Assembly (NCBI GenBank): GCA_000349905.1
Contig: KB722736.1
Coordinates: 2,802,754 to 2,866,753, forward strand
Length of the DNA stretch: 64,000 bases
Direction: 5' to 3'
Source: Volvariella volvacea V23
Taxonomy: Eukaryota; Basidiomycota; Agaricomycetes; Agaricales; Pluteaceae
Translations under genes and position numbers: made by a program
Notes under the pieces: generated by a model
What the model saw: the letters and a program-made list of their open reading frames with translations, nothing else
Database searches by the model: none
What the model was told of the DNA's origin: nothing
Shown: positions 23,489-36,569 of the stretch, one piece after another
How positions within the stretch are numbered: the first letter of the stretch is position 1
How the letters are laid out: each line of letters begins with the position of its first letter

Positions 23489-26400
23489 CTAACACTCACA
23501 CTCACCGGCATTATCAAGCTCCTTGATTCGCTGGAGGACCAAGCTTTCCCGCTTCTTTGGAAGTGGACGTGGGTTAGAAGATGACAACGATCGATTTAAT
23601 TTCCGTTCTGGATCGACAGCTGGTCGTGGATTTCGCGGCAAGGCTAATGAACCTGTTCGTGTCAAGCTAGATGTTGCGCCTGACCCAGCTGTAGGTGACC
23701 CGGTAATAGGCGATCTTGACTCCGTGTTTGGCGCGGCCTGTCTTGTGATTTCATAATTACCGATTGGCAATCTCCTTGGTGCTGGGCCTCTCTCCGGTGA
23801 AAGGCCACTCTCTATCATCAGTGCTGACATATCCTCATATGCCGCCGACAATCTTATGCTACTGGACAGTGGTGATGATGGTAGCCTTCTCCGTGGGCTT
23901 GGTGTTGCGGGGAGAGGGAGTTGGGGTGGTGGGCGACGGGGTGCGAGCGAAGCTGAAACTGGCCTATACGGGTTCGTTGTGCCCCGATAAACCCGAGGTG
24001 AAGAAACCTCCTCTTGATCCAAGAAGCCTCCAGTGGGTGTTGGCCTCGGGCTCAAAAGAAACACTTCGTTGTGAAGGTCACGATGAGTTTTGCGTGGGCG
24101 TTCCCCGAGAGCTTGTGATCCCTCCCCTAACCCAAACACTCCACTAGATTGCGCGAGCTCCATCATTACCATAGCATGCAACTCTGAGTGTGTTAGCCTG
24201 CCCGGGGGTTTCACTCTTGGTCGCAGTGCTTTCTGTTCCCGAAACAAAAGGGCAGGCTTTCCGCTCTGGTCCATCGCCGCTGTTAGCTGAATTGGCTGTG
24301 TGAGCTTATCCAACTTGGGTGGATAGATGTCAAAATGTGGATACACAGCAGGATCTAATAGCGGGTCAGATGATTATTGTCGACTATTCAAACTACTCAC
24401 AGAGATTGAAAATTGGATAAAAAACATCTGAACTTGTTCCAGCTGCAGAGCTCATACTAGCATTGTCAGTTGTGTGGATATTAACATCGCGAAAGATCGT
24501 CGGGTACAGGTTGAACAACGGATATACAGCTGGGTCTGAAGATCAGTTAGACGCTATCCTCTTAAGTCAGGCTATGTGTAACACACAGAGGTCAAAAACC
24601 GGGTATCGGTTGCTTAATGAAATTGTTGTAGTTGGAGGTATACTGCTCATCGTCCTAGAAATCGTCGAAGACACCTCACAAGAGATTGCGGGATACAGGT
24701 CGAAGTGCGGGAACACGGCAGGATCTGCGCGGGTATTAGCTACGCATTTGCTAAGGAGTTAAAGTTCTAACATGGCACAATTATGGGATAGTTTAGACCA
24801 GTGTTCGTGGCTTTTGGCGTGTCTGTCACGGGGGTTGCGGTGACTTGCTCTACGTTCGGATACAGGTCGAAATATGGGTAGACTGCAGGATCTGATTTCA
24901 TTAGCACGACCAACCATTGACAAAGACGCTTCCTTACAAATATTAAAGAAAGGATATTTGACAGCACTCAAGCTTTGTTCGATACACTGAGAACGTATAC
25001 GCCCTGGAACCGTCTGAAGCGGGCTGGTGATAGATGCACCCTGTTGGTAGGCTGGTGATGCATTGGCAGGGAAGACAGTCGGGTAGAGATCAAAATGAGG
25101 ATAAATGGCCGGATCTACGATACGTAATTATGCAGGAAAAAGCTAGGGACTTGCATAGGACGTACAGATGCTGAAGCTTGGGTAAGTGATACCCCGTGAG
25201 TACGCGGTGGGAATCAAGTTGACCTGCGGGGCAATTGGTTCATACACTACAATATTAGGATATCCGGTGGATGCACATGGTTCAGCTGAGTTGGTTGTTG
25301 AAGAAATCATAGAGGTGAAGCCCTCATTAAGGCCAGGCTGTTTCCTGTCGGTTGTGACAGCGTTGGTATCCGTAGAGATGGCGTCTGGGTGGAAACTGGT
25401 TAAGTGCTGACGTGCTGACGAAGAACATGCCTAAATCTTACCTGATCCTGACAGGGAGTACACCGCCGGCGCATCCACGAGAATGCTCTCCTGCTGCTGG
25501 AGATCAGTGGCATGCATGGCAGAATAGGCAGCAGGATCTGCGTGCAAACCGGTGAGCAATCAGAGGTGAAAAATGGCACATTAACAAACATATGTCAAAT
25601 ATAGGATACTGCGGTGCTATGCCTGCAGATGGTTTGTATGCCTTAATGAAACTAGTCTCATGAACGCTGGAGGAGGGATAAATTTGGGCAAGGCTCCAGG
25701 GATATACTGTAGGGTCTTTGGAGGAGTCAGATTCTCTAGATATCTAAAGTGTGCCATCACATACAGATGACAAGGCTTGGATACCGGACGCTCAAGCAAA
25801 CTGGCAGCTCGGCGCACTGGGCTCTCTGCTGTTCTTCATCACTTGAAACAGCGGGGGAATCAACAGACGAGCGAGTGCCACTTCCGCTTCCTGGGGCGTA
25901 GAGGTCAAAATGGGGGTATACCGCCGGATCTGCCAAAATTCAGTTAAGCCCGTTATCATGGAAGCTGACGTACAGATAACTATGTAAGGGTATGCTGGTT
26001 GAATTTTGGTATCAACTGGGGCAGCCCGTCGAGATGTGTATGGCCATACTTGTTTCCATGGTTGAGGTGAAGAATTGCTGGGGGTAGAATAAGGCCAAAC
26101 GTGCTTCCATACGACCGGCTCTGCAATCTCATCCAAATTACCCCCGGTGGGTGGGTCAATGACCAGGTGCGGGTAGTCAGCAGGTTCACACCCTGATATA
26201 GTCGTAGGATAAAGGTCAAAATAGGGATACACGGGAGGGTCTTAACCACTTATAAGTTGTTAGCATTGGTTTACCATAAGCTCACTCACAGATAATGAGA
26301 TGCGGGTAGGATGAAGAATCCCAAGAACTTGCGTTAGCTATCAATGAGAAGTAAATACTACAATGACAAGCAAGTAACAGTATAACTCACTAGACGGTGC

Positions 26401-27043
26401 ACTCTCTACGCCAGCTGACGTCTGCTGGGCTATGAAGGGTACCTCTTCCTCGGACTAAGGCGATAGCGTCACGTCAGCATCCATACGCATCCAAGGCTCG
26501 GAAAAGAGAGGTGGCACCAACCTGCATCTCGGCATGTTCATGGCTGTGATCAGAAACAGAGGTCGTAACACCCGGAATAAAAGCATTGAAGTGTTCCCAT
26601 GAAGCTGCGGTTGAAGGTGTAACCGGGAGACTGTGGATTCCACGACTCGCAAGGTGAATCGAGAACTCCGAGTTACGGGAATCGGGTGAGGAAGGCCAAG
26701 TAACGGAGACAGGTCCCCAGCTAGTTGCGGTGGCTGGAGTTACGGGCCGACTGAAATCAAACCTGTACTCAAGGTGTACCGAAGGGCAAAAACGCTCAGA
26801 AATGGGGGAGGGAGGTTGAGAAAATGAAGGTGCACCCCAACTTGTAATGGTATCGGGGGTGATAGGACGACTGAACACGCCTCTATGACCCAGATCAATT
26901 GATAATGCCGGCTCAAANNNNNNNNNNNNNNNNNNNNNNNNNNNNNNNNNNNNNNNNNNNNNNNNNNNNNNNNNNNNNNNNNNNNNNNNNNNNNNNNNNN
27001 NNNNNNNNNNNNNNNNNACCAGGGCAGTGATGTATACCCACAC
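23489..27043 (-). CDS. fungal repeat protein built from duplicated exons (Y-P-x-F-D-L-Y-P motif), 5' end uncertain
   Basis: I cannot assign a function. Reading 5' to 3', the N-terminal part carries about 40-residue repeats around RPxTPxTxTSWGP, cut by a run of N. The middle has at least nine exons, each opening with a copy of P-A-V-Y-P-x-F-D-L-Y-P. Most of the preceding exons close with Y-P-x-F-x-I-Y. The last exon (from 24354) adds about 280 residues with basic and Pro/Ser-rich sequence (ALRPRVKPPGRLTHSELHAM, VFGLGEGSQALGERPRKTHR) and ends NAGECEC at 23489-23491. Introns of 44-52 nt at 24355-24400, 24536-24586, 24725-24771, 24892-24937, 25115-25165, 25538-25589, 25716-25764, 25930-25973 and 26241-26289 are all phase 1. 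The true start is not resolved and may lie between 27043 and 27290. One splice near 25415-25441 is odd. Confidence 0.65.
24320..26310 (-). repeat. tandem exon repeats encoding Y-P-x-F-D-[LI]-Y-P
   Basis: Copies read on the minus strand include PAVYPHFDIYPP (24354), PAVYPLFNLYPT (24535), PAVFPHFDLYPA (24724), PAVYPYFDLYPN (24891), PAIYPHFDLYPT (25114), PAAYSAMHATD (25537, diverged), PTVYPWSLAQIYP (25715, diverged), PAVYPHFDLYAP (25929) and PPVYPYFDLYPT (26240). Numbers give the first base of the exon. Each exon starts inside the Tyr codon that precedes P, completing a T left by the exon before. Confidence 0.8.
26560..26918 (-). repeat. about 40-residue protein repeats with TPxTxTSWG core
   Basis: Three consecutive copies are visible next to the N gap: RPITPDTITSWGAPS, RPVTPATATSWGPVS and LPVTPSTAASWEHFN. 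They are spaced about 40 residues apart and each is preceded by a short hydrophobic/acidic stretch. More copies may lie in the gap. Confidence 0.7.
26919..27017. other. assembly gap of 99 N
   Basis: Undetermined bases inside the 5' part of the repeat-protein gene, directly beside its TSWG repeats. The true size of the missing sequence cannot be told. Confidence 0.99.
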
Positions 27044-27233
27044 TCTGAAACGAGTCTCGTTGCTAACCTGTAGACAGAGACTAAAATAGACAGACGGCCT
27101 GGTACTGTCTTGAGAAGAGACGAAGCAACTCTACGAAACCGCCAAAGAAACGAAGGTGGTGGTTGGGAAGAAAGAGCAGCAGCAGTGGTAACTTAGGCAA
27201 TGATCCAGTGATGGCATAGCTTCTGATATGGTA

Positions 27234-27239
27234 CACGTG
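27234..27239. promoter_or_regulatory. CACGTG box upstream of CSN4
   Basis: CACGTG lies 52 bp before the CSN4 ATG at 27292, in the divergent spacer shared with the repeat-protein gene. Confidence 0.35.
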
Positions 27240-27291
27240 CCTATACACCTCCGCAAGAGAGATCGCCCCTAACTACTAATCCATCATCACC

Positions 27292-28833
27292 ATGGATCTC
27301 AAACTTGCTCAATTCGCTGCCTTGAATCAAAAGGACAAGGGCCCCGCCTTTATCTCTCTTATTCCAGACATATTAGGTCAGGAGAACCCGAACGCAATCT
27401 CCGCTGATCTTCGTGCGCTCGTCAACACAGTTGTGAATCAAGACAGTCTCGTCGTCGGCCGTCAAGTGTTATCAGAACTCGTCAAAATTCTTGGCGATGG
27501 TAATGTCAAGGACACCGACCTGCGAAAGCGTCTAGTAGAAGAGACTCTAGTCATCATTCAACCTCGTATAGTAAGCTATGAGGAGCAGGTGAGCACTCCG
27601 TCTCCTTGCATGAACCATTCTGATATTGCTAGGTCAACACGCTGAGATTTCAACTAGCAGACTTGCTGGAGGAGGAGGAGGAGTGGAGCGCAGCCGCCCG
27701 CGTCTTGATGGGCACTTCCCTTGAATCCGGTCAAAGGTACGTATTCTCTCTCCTGGTGTTCTAGAATTAAACCCCTGGCAAAGATCCATAGGAGATGAAG
27801 ACAAGCTGCGTGTCTATGTTCGTATCGTTCGATTGTTACTCGAAGATGAAGACTCTGGCCAAGCAGAGACCTTCTACAATCGAGCTGCCCTCCTTCTACC
27901 CTCGACGAAAGATCGCGAAGTGATCCTCCAGTTCAAATTATGTCAGGCCCGTATTCATGATTACAGTCGCAAGTTCTTAGAGGCTGCACGATCTTATCAT
28001 GAGTTAAGCTACATAGGCGATATTGATGCAGATGAGCGAAGGCATATGCTGTGAGTGGCGTTATTTTGATTGTCGTCCAGGGAGCTGATCATCTTCCACC
28101 TCAGCTTGGCTGCTGTAACCTGCGCCGTACTCGCACCAGCAGGTCCTAATCGGTCAAGAGTACTTGCGTCCCTTTATCGCGATGAGCGAAGTGTTGAGCT
28201 CCCTACATACAATATACTGTCTAAGATGTTTCTCGAGCAAATCCTCCGCCCAGCTGAGGTTAAGGACTTCGAGAAAACACTGAAACCGCATCAACTGGCC
28301 AAAATTGCTATATCCTCAAACGATCGTCTGGCTTCGTTGAGTACTGACGACTCACTTGGAGACAACGAACCGGCAACTAGTACTCGAACTGGGCCAGCCA
28401 CAGTCCTCGATCGCGCTGTCCTAGAGCACAACCTACTAGCGAGTTCTAAAATCTACAATAATATCACCTTCCGGGGGCTTGGTGCTTTGCTTGATTTGAC
28501 CCCTGGAGCGGCGGAAAATATGGCCCGGAAGATGATTGAACAAGGACGCCTTCGGGGTTCTATTGATCAAGTTGATAAGTTGATTTGGTTTGAGGGTAAC
28601 CGCGAGGAGGATGACGCTCAGGGTAAAGCTGGTGGGCTGGGCGATGTTGAAGAGGCAGAGGACACAGGTGCACCCTTCACCAAGCGATGGGACACGCAAA
28701 TACGATTGACTGCCGCCAATGTAAGCTGGGCCGTATGTATTCAAGCGCTCGCTAATCCGCTTCATAGGTTGAATCAATTATTCAGCATTTGTCAGAAAGG
28801 GGATTGCTGAAAGCATCGTCGGTGTCTGCGTAA
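27292..28833 (+). CDS. CSN4: COP9 signalosome subunit 4 (PCI domain)
   Basis: Subunit of the nuclear/cytosolic complex that removes Nedd8 from cullins. It starts MDLKLAQFAALNQKDKGPAF. Helical repeats follow: PRIVSYEEQV joined by an intron to NTLRFQLADLLEEEEEWSAA, VYVRIVRLLLEDEDSGQAET and QFKLCQARIHDYSRKFLEAA. The PCI part contains VLDRAVLEHNLLASSKIYNN, ITFRGLGALLDLTPGAAENM and ARKMIEQGRLRGSIDQVD. The last intron joins AANV to ESIIQHLSERGLLKASSVSA, then a TAA at 28831-28833. Length is about 430 residues with five introns, usual for Csn4. The related proteasome lid subunit Rpn5 is excluded by the LLASSKIYNNITFRGLG signature, in my judgement. Confidence 0.9.
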
Positions 28834-28912
28834 CTTGTCTCATTGTACAGCGACGTTCCAACGAGGATGATCATACGATAAGCTCCATAACAATACACTG
28901 AGTCCGACAAGA

Positions 28913-31900
28913 TTATGGCACTGTGATCGTATCAGGCTTTTTCCGTTTTTGCCTTTCTTTTTTTGTCTCTAATTCATGCCACTCTCCTTCGAGAGTTGCC
29001 AATCTAGATGACATGTAAATTGGTATAATTGTATACAACGAGGAAACATAAAAGCATACCCTGTGGGGGCGATCGCCGGTGGGTTTTCTTGCGTGAAATA
29101 CGGCTCATGCAACGCTTGGCTAGCCGATATTCGTTCCGCGGGGTCGTAGGCCAGTAATTTCTCCGCCAAATCTAGAGCGGCAGAAGACATCCACCTACAG
29201 GCGAGGCATTAAGTACTGATTATAGGACGCAAAAGCCAGAGAATGCACCCACTTCTTGAAGAGGGTGCGAAACCTGTTAGGAACTTGCTCCTGAGGCCTG
29301 ACCAACTCGTACCACGGCAGATCTATTATACCAGGCCATCGTTCGAGAGTTGGAGTGCCCAATAGCTTGTATATGACTTCCAGCTGATGCACCTCATCGT
29401 TACCCTGGAAGACAGGCTTCTTGGTGAACAACTCGAGCATGATGCAACTGAATCCATGACGTCAATCAAACTGTAGTTTTCACCTTTATTAAATCCACTC
29501 ACCCAGCACTCCACATATCCACTTCGGGCCCATACACAGTAGCCCCTAAGAGTAGTTCTGGAGGACGGTACCAAAGAGTAATCACTCGATTGGTATAGTC
29601 TGACTTTCGACGCTTCTGGTAAAACCTAGCCAGGCCAAAATCCGCGAGCTTGAGCTCGCCGCGATTGTTTATAAGGATATTGGGGCCCTTGATATCACGA
29701 TGAATGACACCTTTGTGGTGCAGGTAGGCTAAACCACCTAGCATCTGGTGACAAAGTGATTTAAGGTGAGCCTCAGTAAAGCTGAATTGTGTCTGCGACA
29801 AGACCCCTGTTAGATCATGGTCCATGTACTCAAACACCATAAAAACAGAGCCTAGTGATTGCTATTTCAGCCCCTCCCACAATCCATGAAACCTCCACTA
29901 CATACCATTGGAGACCATCATCTCATATAGACGCACGATGTTTGCGTGCCGCAAGGACTGCAGCAACTTGATTTCCCGCATAGCCGTTACCGGAAAACCA
30001 TCTTTCTCGGATTCCATTCGAATTCTTTTAAGGGCAACGTGTATTTTTGTCACGGTATTCTGCGCCTTATACACCTTACCAAAAGTACCCTCTCCAACCT
30101 GGGTAAGAATTTGATAAAGTTCCTTACGGGGTTCAACCGGCGTGCTGCGACCATGCTCTTGAATTTGAGACGGGACACCATCTGTGATGTGCCTCGATCC
30201 TAATGAAGATGGGTATGCATGCGGATGCGAGCTCGGAGGGTCAGGTGGCAAACGTTCTTCTGGCCGCGAGATAGTTGATGTCGCCAATGGTGAACCTGCT
30301 ATCAAGGGTGATTGGTCGGTAACTTGGAATCTAGAGTGCTTTGAGGGACCAGACGCCGATGCATCGGCGTGAGTAGCTAGTTCCACGGGTGTTGGGAGCT
30401 TTGAATCGGGAGGAATACTTTCCATCTCATCGTCTTCACCTGGGAAGAACTTCCTTAATGCAGAGCTCGAACTGACTTGGCCAATAGGCTTGAAACCAGA
30501 CGTCTTGATGGGGGTAATACGAGCAGGGGCCACAGAAAAGTCGACTTTGTTGTCTGTAAGAGGGCCAAGGGAGCCCCGAGCACCCTGCTGTGGTGGTGGT
30601 GGTCGACCAGTGTGGGGTGGTATAGTAGATGGCGGTGGCATAGACTCTGCATTGGGCTTCGACCAGTTAGCGTGGGTTTTATTGGTGTTCTTCCGACGGG
30701 CGTCGCTCTGAGGATGTAAATCTAAACAAAAAAAACCACGATACGTGAATAAGGATGACTTACATTCTTCCCATGGCTTTTCCCTGTCTTACCACGAGCA
30801 TTATGACGACGGGAAGAAATGACGGGTGATGAAGCTGATGATGTATTCGGCGGTGGCAGCCGATGGACGGCCCGCGGCCTACCAGGTGGACTGCGACTAC
30901 GGCTTCGGTCCGTACTCATACTTGAGGCAGAGGATATACTGTGCCGTCTTCGACCACTACCAAGAGACCGAGGACTAGAAGATCGTGATAATCGAGTATC
31001 CCGAGGCGTTTTGCTTCCGTGTCTGCGTCCTACAGGCGAAAAACTGGGCTCCTCCTTCGATGACCATGCCTTGCGTGAATTACTTGATATAGTCTGACCT
31101 TCGTGAAAGGGCCAGGCGTGATCCCGGTCGGTAACGCTCTCGTGGTCTCTATGCCGGCGGGGTGTCCAGTTTGGACGACCTCTGTCGCTTGGTGTACGAC
31201 TTCTGGGTGCCATTGGACTAGAGTCTCTACGAGCACGTTTTGGAAGAGGAGATAAGGAACGAGATTTAGAACGACCATATGACGAACGATACGAGTGGTG
31301 TGACTCGGTTGGTGAATGAGAACGAGAACGAGATAAGGAGCGAGGATGCTTCCGCCTTGCATTAGAATGTGGATTCTTATCCTGTGAGGGGCCGCCCCGC
31401 TTCTGCCAACTTTAGCAACGCGATGAGTCTCCACGAGAACCGGAACTAGGAAAACAGCGATACTCACTTATTCAGATTGCCATCATCGTTACGCCAGTCT
31501 CTCCTCTGGCGGGCAGTATTATTATGATTTCCTTTCCTATTTTTCGACTTGCCACTAGATTGGTTTCGTTGGTGTTTGGGGCTGCGCTTTGGTTGGTTTT
31601 GCGAGTCGTTCTTAGCTGACGCCTTCCAAGAAGGGGCAGGCTCCCATGAGCGATCTTCTGTCGCAGTTGAACTCTGAGTTGCTTCTTGGGAATGCTGAGC
31701 TTTCTGTTGATTCTTGTCATCCCAGGCCTTTCGACGGCGTGTATCCCATCCCGAGTCGCTTTGAAACCTCATAGAGCCCTTGTCCTTTCGATTATCCCGA
31801 CGCCATCCGTGCCCATCTCGATCAGTCCTCCTGCCATCCTGCTGACGAGATTCTTGTCTGTAGTGATTCCTGGAATCGTCTTCTGAGCCCCAAGGGTCAT

Positions 31901-32285
31901 GAGGAGGTCTATTGCTATAAGAAGAGGAAGGAGGATGCCATGAGGACTCTGGATACGTCGGATAGCTCATATCATAACGATGTGACCAGTCAGTACGCGG
32001 GTCTTCAGGTCTTGCATACCATGCGTCTTCATCTCTTGTGTCAATATCATAACCATCTCTTCCACGATGTCCATCATTAGAGTAGCTATATGTCTCCTGG
32101 AGAACCCGTCGCCAGGCATCTGCCTCCTCCTGAGCATGCGTAGGGCCTGGCTTAGGAGAAGTGGGCAGAACCCGAGAATATGAATCGGGACGACTCTCTT
32201 CCTGCCTCGATTCCAAATACCGGTCATCCTCATGGCCTTTATTATTATGCCCTCGGTGTCGTCTATTTCGTCCGTGTGAGCCCAT
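28913..32285 (-). CDS. CTK1/CDK12-like RNA polymerase II CTD kinase with SR-rich N-terminus
   Basis: Cyclin-dependent kinase expected to phosphorylate Ser2 of the polymerase II CTD with a cyclin K/Ctk2-type partner. The gene is longer than the kinase exon suggests. An exon from 32285 ([15 protein letters not shown]) rich in Arg, Asp, Ser and Tyr joins, by the intron 31410-31467, to an SR-rich exon ([32 protein letters not shown]). That joins, by the intron 30708-30763, to a Pro-rich linker and then the kinase. Kinase motifs are [12 protein letters not shown], the PSTAIRE equivalent [24 protein letters not shown] and [10 protein letters not shown]. The end splices to [12 protein letters not shown] and a basic tail with a TAA at 28913-28915. 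About 1,080 residues in total. Confidence 0.87.
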
Positions 32286-32673
32286 AGCAGGATGATAAGT
32301 AAGAAGAAAGCAGTTCGAAGGAGAGGAGGAGATGCGGTGCCAGCTCCTGGAAGGAAAAAGCTGAGTGTTGTGTCAGTGGGGACAAGTCACAAAAGTCCGC
32401 CACCAAGTCGGTGTAGAGTCGCGCAGAGGTGCCCTTGCGACCCAGGGACCTGCCAAACAAAGAAGTACCCCAGAAAGGAAGGTGGACACTTGGACTGTCA
32501 CAAGCCGCATCATGCCACCCAGCATAAATATGATAGAATGAGACCAGGCAATTCAAACTCGGTGGGATAGGGAGATGCACAGTTGCAGAGTAGATTTGAT
32601 AAAATCGCGCATCGGATGTACTCTTACAATCGCGCTAACACATTGCACCCGTTAGCCTCCTCGAGAAGTGAGG
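32286..32673. other. intergenic region between the DCAF-like and CTK1-like genes
   Basis: About 388 bases forming the 3' end of the DCAF-like gene and the promoter of the CTK1-like gene, both on the minus strand. A polypyrimidine stretch lies near the CTK1-like start. I see no other gene, repeat or RNA structure. Confidence 0.5.
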
Positions 32674-34690
32674 TTATTGATTTGCACACTGTGGCACCTC
32701 AGCATCCTCTTCCCTTAACAGCGTACGAGCCTGTGCGAGCAAGTTGATAATGCTCAAGTGAGAAACTGGATTGACACGCGTCCTCCGCGCGTTGGCGGCT
32801 ATGATCTCCTCGGCGTCGTGTATCCTTGAGAACAGGCTCTGCTTGTTCGTTGGTGCAAATAACTGGGTTCAGCTACTATTAGTTTTTGAAGGGCAAACAC
32901 AAGTGCACCCGACCTTCACCGTCTTGTCGATTCCGCTGACAGCAATCAGTGGAAGGTGTGGGTGCCCCTCGATGACATTAACCACACTGCCATCGCCTTC
33001 GTAGATGCCATGAACAGCTCCAGATGCCTTGTTCCATAGGAAGAAGTTACCATCATCGGAACCCGATGCGACCAATTCGTCGTTAGGACCCAGGAAATTA
33101 ACTATCATACATCAGCTAGCATCAGTTTAGGTACCTTATCGATACATACCATCCTTAACAGTGTCGACATTTCGGATACCCTTGTAAGACTTCTGAGGGA
33201 GGATAACAGGAACCTGGGGATATATAACTTCAGTATCAATATCTAACATCTCTTCCTCGTGTTCACAGCCATTGCCATGTTCGCTTTCGCCATCGTCATT
33301 TCCCCCATAAGCAGAGCAAGTATCATGCTGAAAGGAAGATGTCTCATCGTCAGCTCCCCTCATCGTCTCCATTGACTTGGGGGATAGTATTGACATTTCT
33401 CTTGGTGCCATATTATCATTAGCCTGGGGGTCATCCCTAGTGGAGAATAGATACACCCCATCAGCACTGTAGGCTAAATCCGAAGTAGGAATTAGTCCAA
33501 AAACGGCAACAAAAACATCGCGAATCATACAAAGGAGGACCTGTGGAATCGCGTTTAGATTCAAATTGGTTATTTGATGTAAGAACTACCTCATGCCCAT
33601 TATATGGTGAAATTCGCGCTCCTGTAATGTGATCGCCTCTTAGGAAGGTGTTTCCTGAGGACTCAAAAGACCTAGATCTCCCAAACCTGCGGACACAAGT
33701 AGTAATCTCTTCTTGCCAAGGAGAAGGCACGACGCCCCATTCTTGTTGCAAGATACGGCCTGTTTGTCGGCGATCAAAAAGGTGTGCCTATAAGAAATGT
33801 TAGATTAAGCGAGAGCAACAAGGAAAGCCAAAGCTCTACGTGAGAAGATTCGCCCGCTACAACGAATTGGTATGGTGTTAATGGGGACAGGGACAATGTA
33901 GAGAGCTCGTAGTTCACTCGGACTAGTGGGGTTGGACACTCGTGCCTGTTGCAGTTGTGCCTCGCCCTAAGGTCATGTTGTCTGACAGTCCCATCCTGCT
34001 CAGGAATTTAATGCTTGATGGTAGTGTTTCATAAGTACTCGAGGCCCACCTCTCCAACCGTTAGAAATAAATCGGGACTGTCCTCGATTATAATACGCTT
34101 AACGCGATCTGAGTGACACCGCAATACGTCGACCACCGCAGAATTCGTGCCGTATTCCGACTCATTCCCATCTGCCACAATGTTGGCGTGGCCTATGTCA
34201 AATATACGTACTTGCTTGTCTCCCGCAACCGTCGCACTACATGCGCCAGCGTCGCTTATCAGCAATAGAACAGAGGAGTGTGATTAAAAGCATGCACATT
34301 CTCGTTGAGTATGGCAGCATGTAAGCGTTGAAGATGTTAGCCCGGTGCCCAGTGCGAATGACTGCGCGACAAGTGAATGGATATTCTTGTTCCATCGTCG
34401 CTACGTCCATTCGCCATATGCGGACAGTCGTGTCATCACCACCACTTAGCAATACTTCACCATCGAGAGCCCAACTCAAAGCATTGACGCAACTGGGAAG
34501 GATTTAGGAAATCCCAGCAAAACTTGACGTGGCTTAGAGCGTACCCTGTGTGGCCGTAGCTGACCTCGTCTCCTAGGACATTTATCCTGTCTAGCGGGTG
34601 CGAAAGTGCCAAGGACAAGTGTCGCCGGCGAATTCGTTCAGTGAGAGACGGTGCAATGATAGGGTTGAATAGTGGGAGATTGGTGCCCAT
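32674..34690 (-). CDS. WD40 protein, DCAF6/DCAF8-like (CUL4-DDB1 receptor family)
   Basis: Beta-propeller protein of about 570 residues. It matches the DCAF8/DCAF6 pattern in order: the GHTG-type first repeat before SWALDGEVLLSGGDDTTVRI, RTGHRANIFNAYMLP and SATVAGDKQVRIFDIG. Next come CHSDRVKRIIIEDSPDLFLT, VGEDG, PYQFVVAGESSHAHLFDRR, DGVYLFSTRDD and an acidic insert. The last blocks are VNFLGPNDELVASGSDDGNF, EGDGSVVNVIEGHPHLPLIA and SGIDKTVKLFAP. The final intron joins KTVK to LFAPTN, and the protein ends AEVPQCANQ with a TAA at 32674-32676. The family acts as substrate receptors for CUL4-DDB1 ubiquitin ligases; that role is inferred. The presence of CSN4 about 4 kb away, a cullin regulator, is probably coincidental. 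Confidence 0.85.
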
Positions 34691-34917
34691 GGAATACGTT
34701 CGTGGCTGTGGTTAACAAAGTGACACAATTGGGTGTTGCCCTTAAATGAATTGGTGGAGATTTCAATCCAAGTATAAGGAATACCGCGAAAGTGCTATGT
34801 CATAGGCGGAGTAGCAATCCGTTGTGTTATTAAGTGTACATGGTTATTACCCTCAAGAAATCAAAGTGCGACACTACCAATGACATCAAGAATAGCTAGA
34901 CATAATTACTTGAAAAA

Positions 34918-36451
<1,534 letters not shown>

Positions 36452-36569
36452 GGTTGGAGTGAGAGGGTGAGGAAGAGCGGAGAGGCTGCGGCCTTTTGAG
36501 TGACAGCATCAACCGCCGTTCCCCGGCCGGTTTCCCCACAACATGTGACAGTCACATCACACCAAGCTC

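Noticed and set aside
27018..27290. Possible first exon of the repeat protein (frames reading FFPTTTFVSLAVS or LPKLPLLLLFLP)
   Set aside because: Both frames look compositionally plausible but none links to a supported ATG and splice site, and the N gap hides the junction.
31030..31467. 145-residue frame in the SR-rich part of the CTK1-like gene
   Set aside because: Out of frame with the RS-rich reading; using the acceptor at 31410 restores the RSRS frame.
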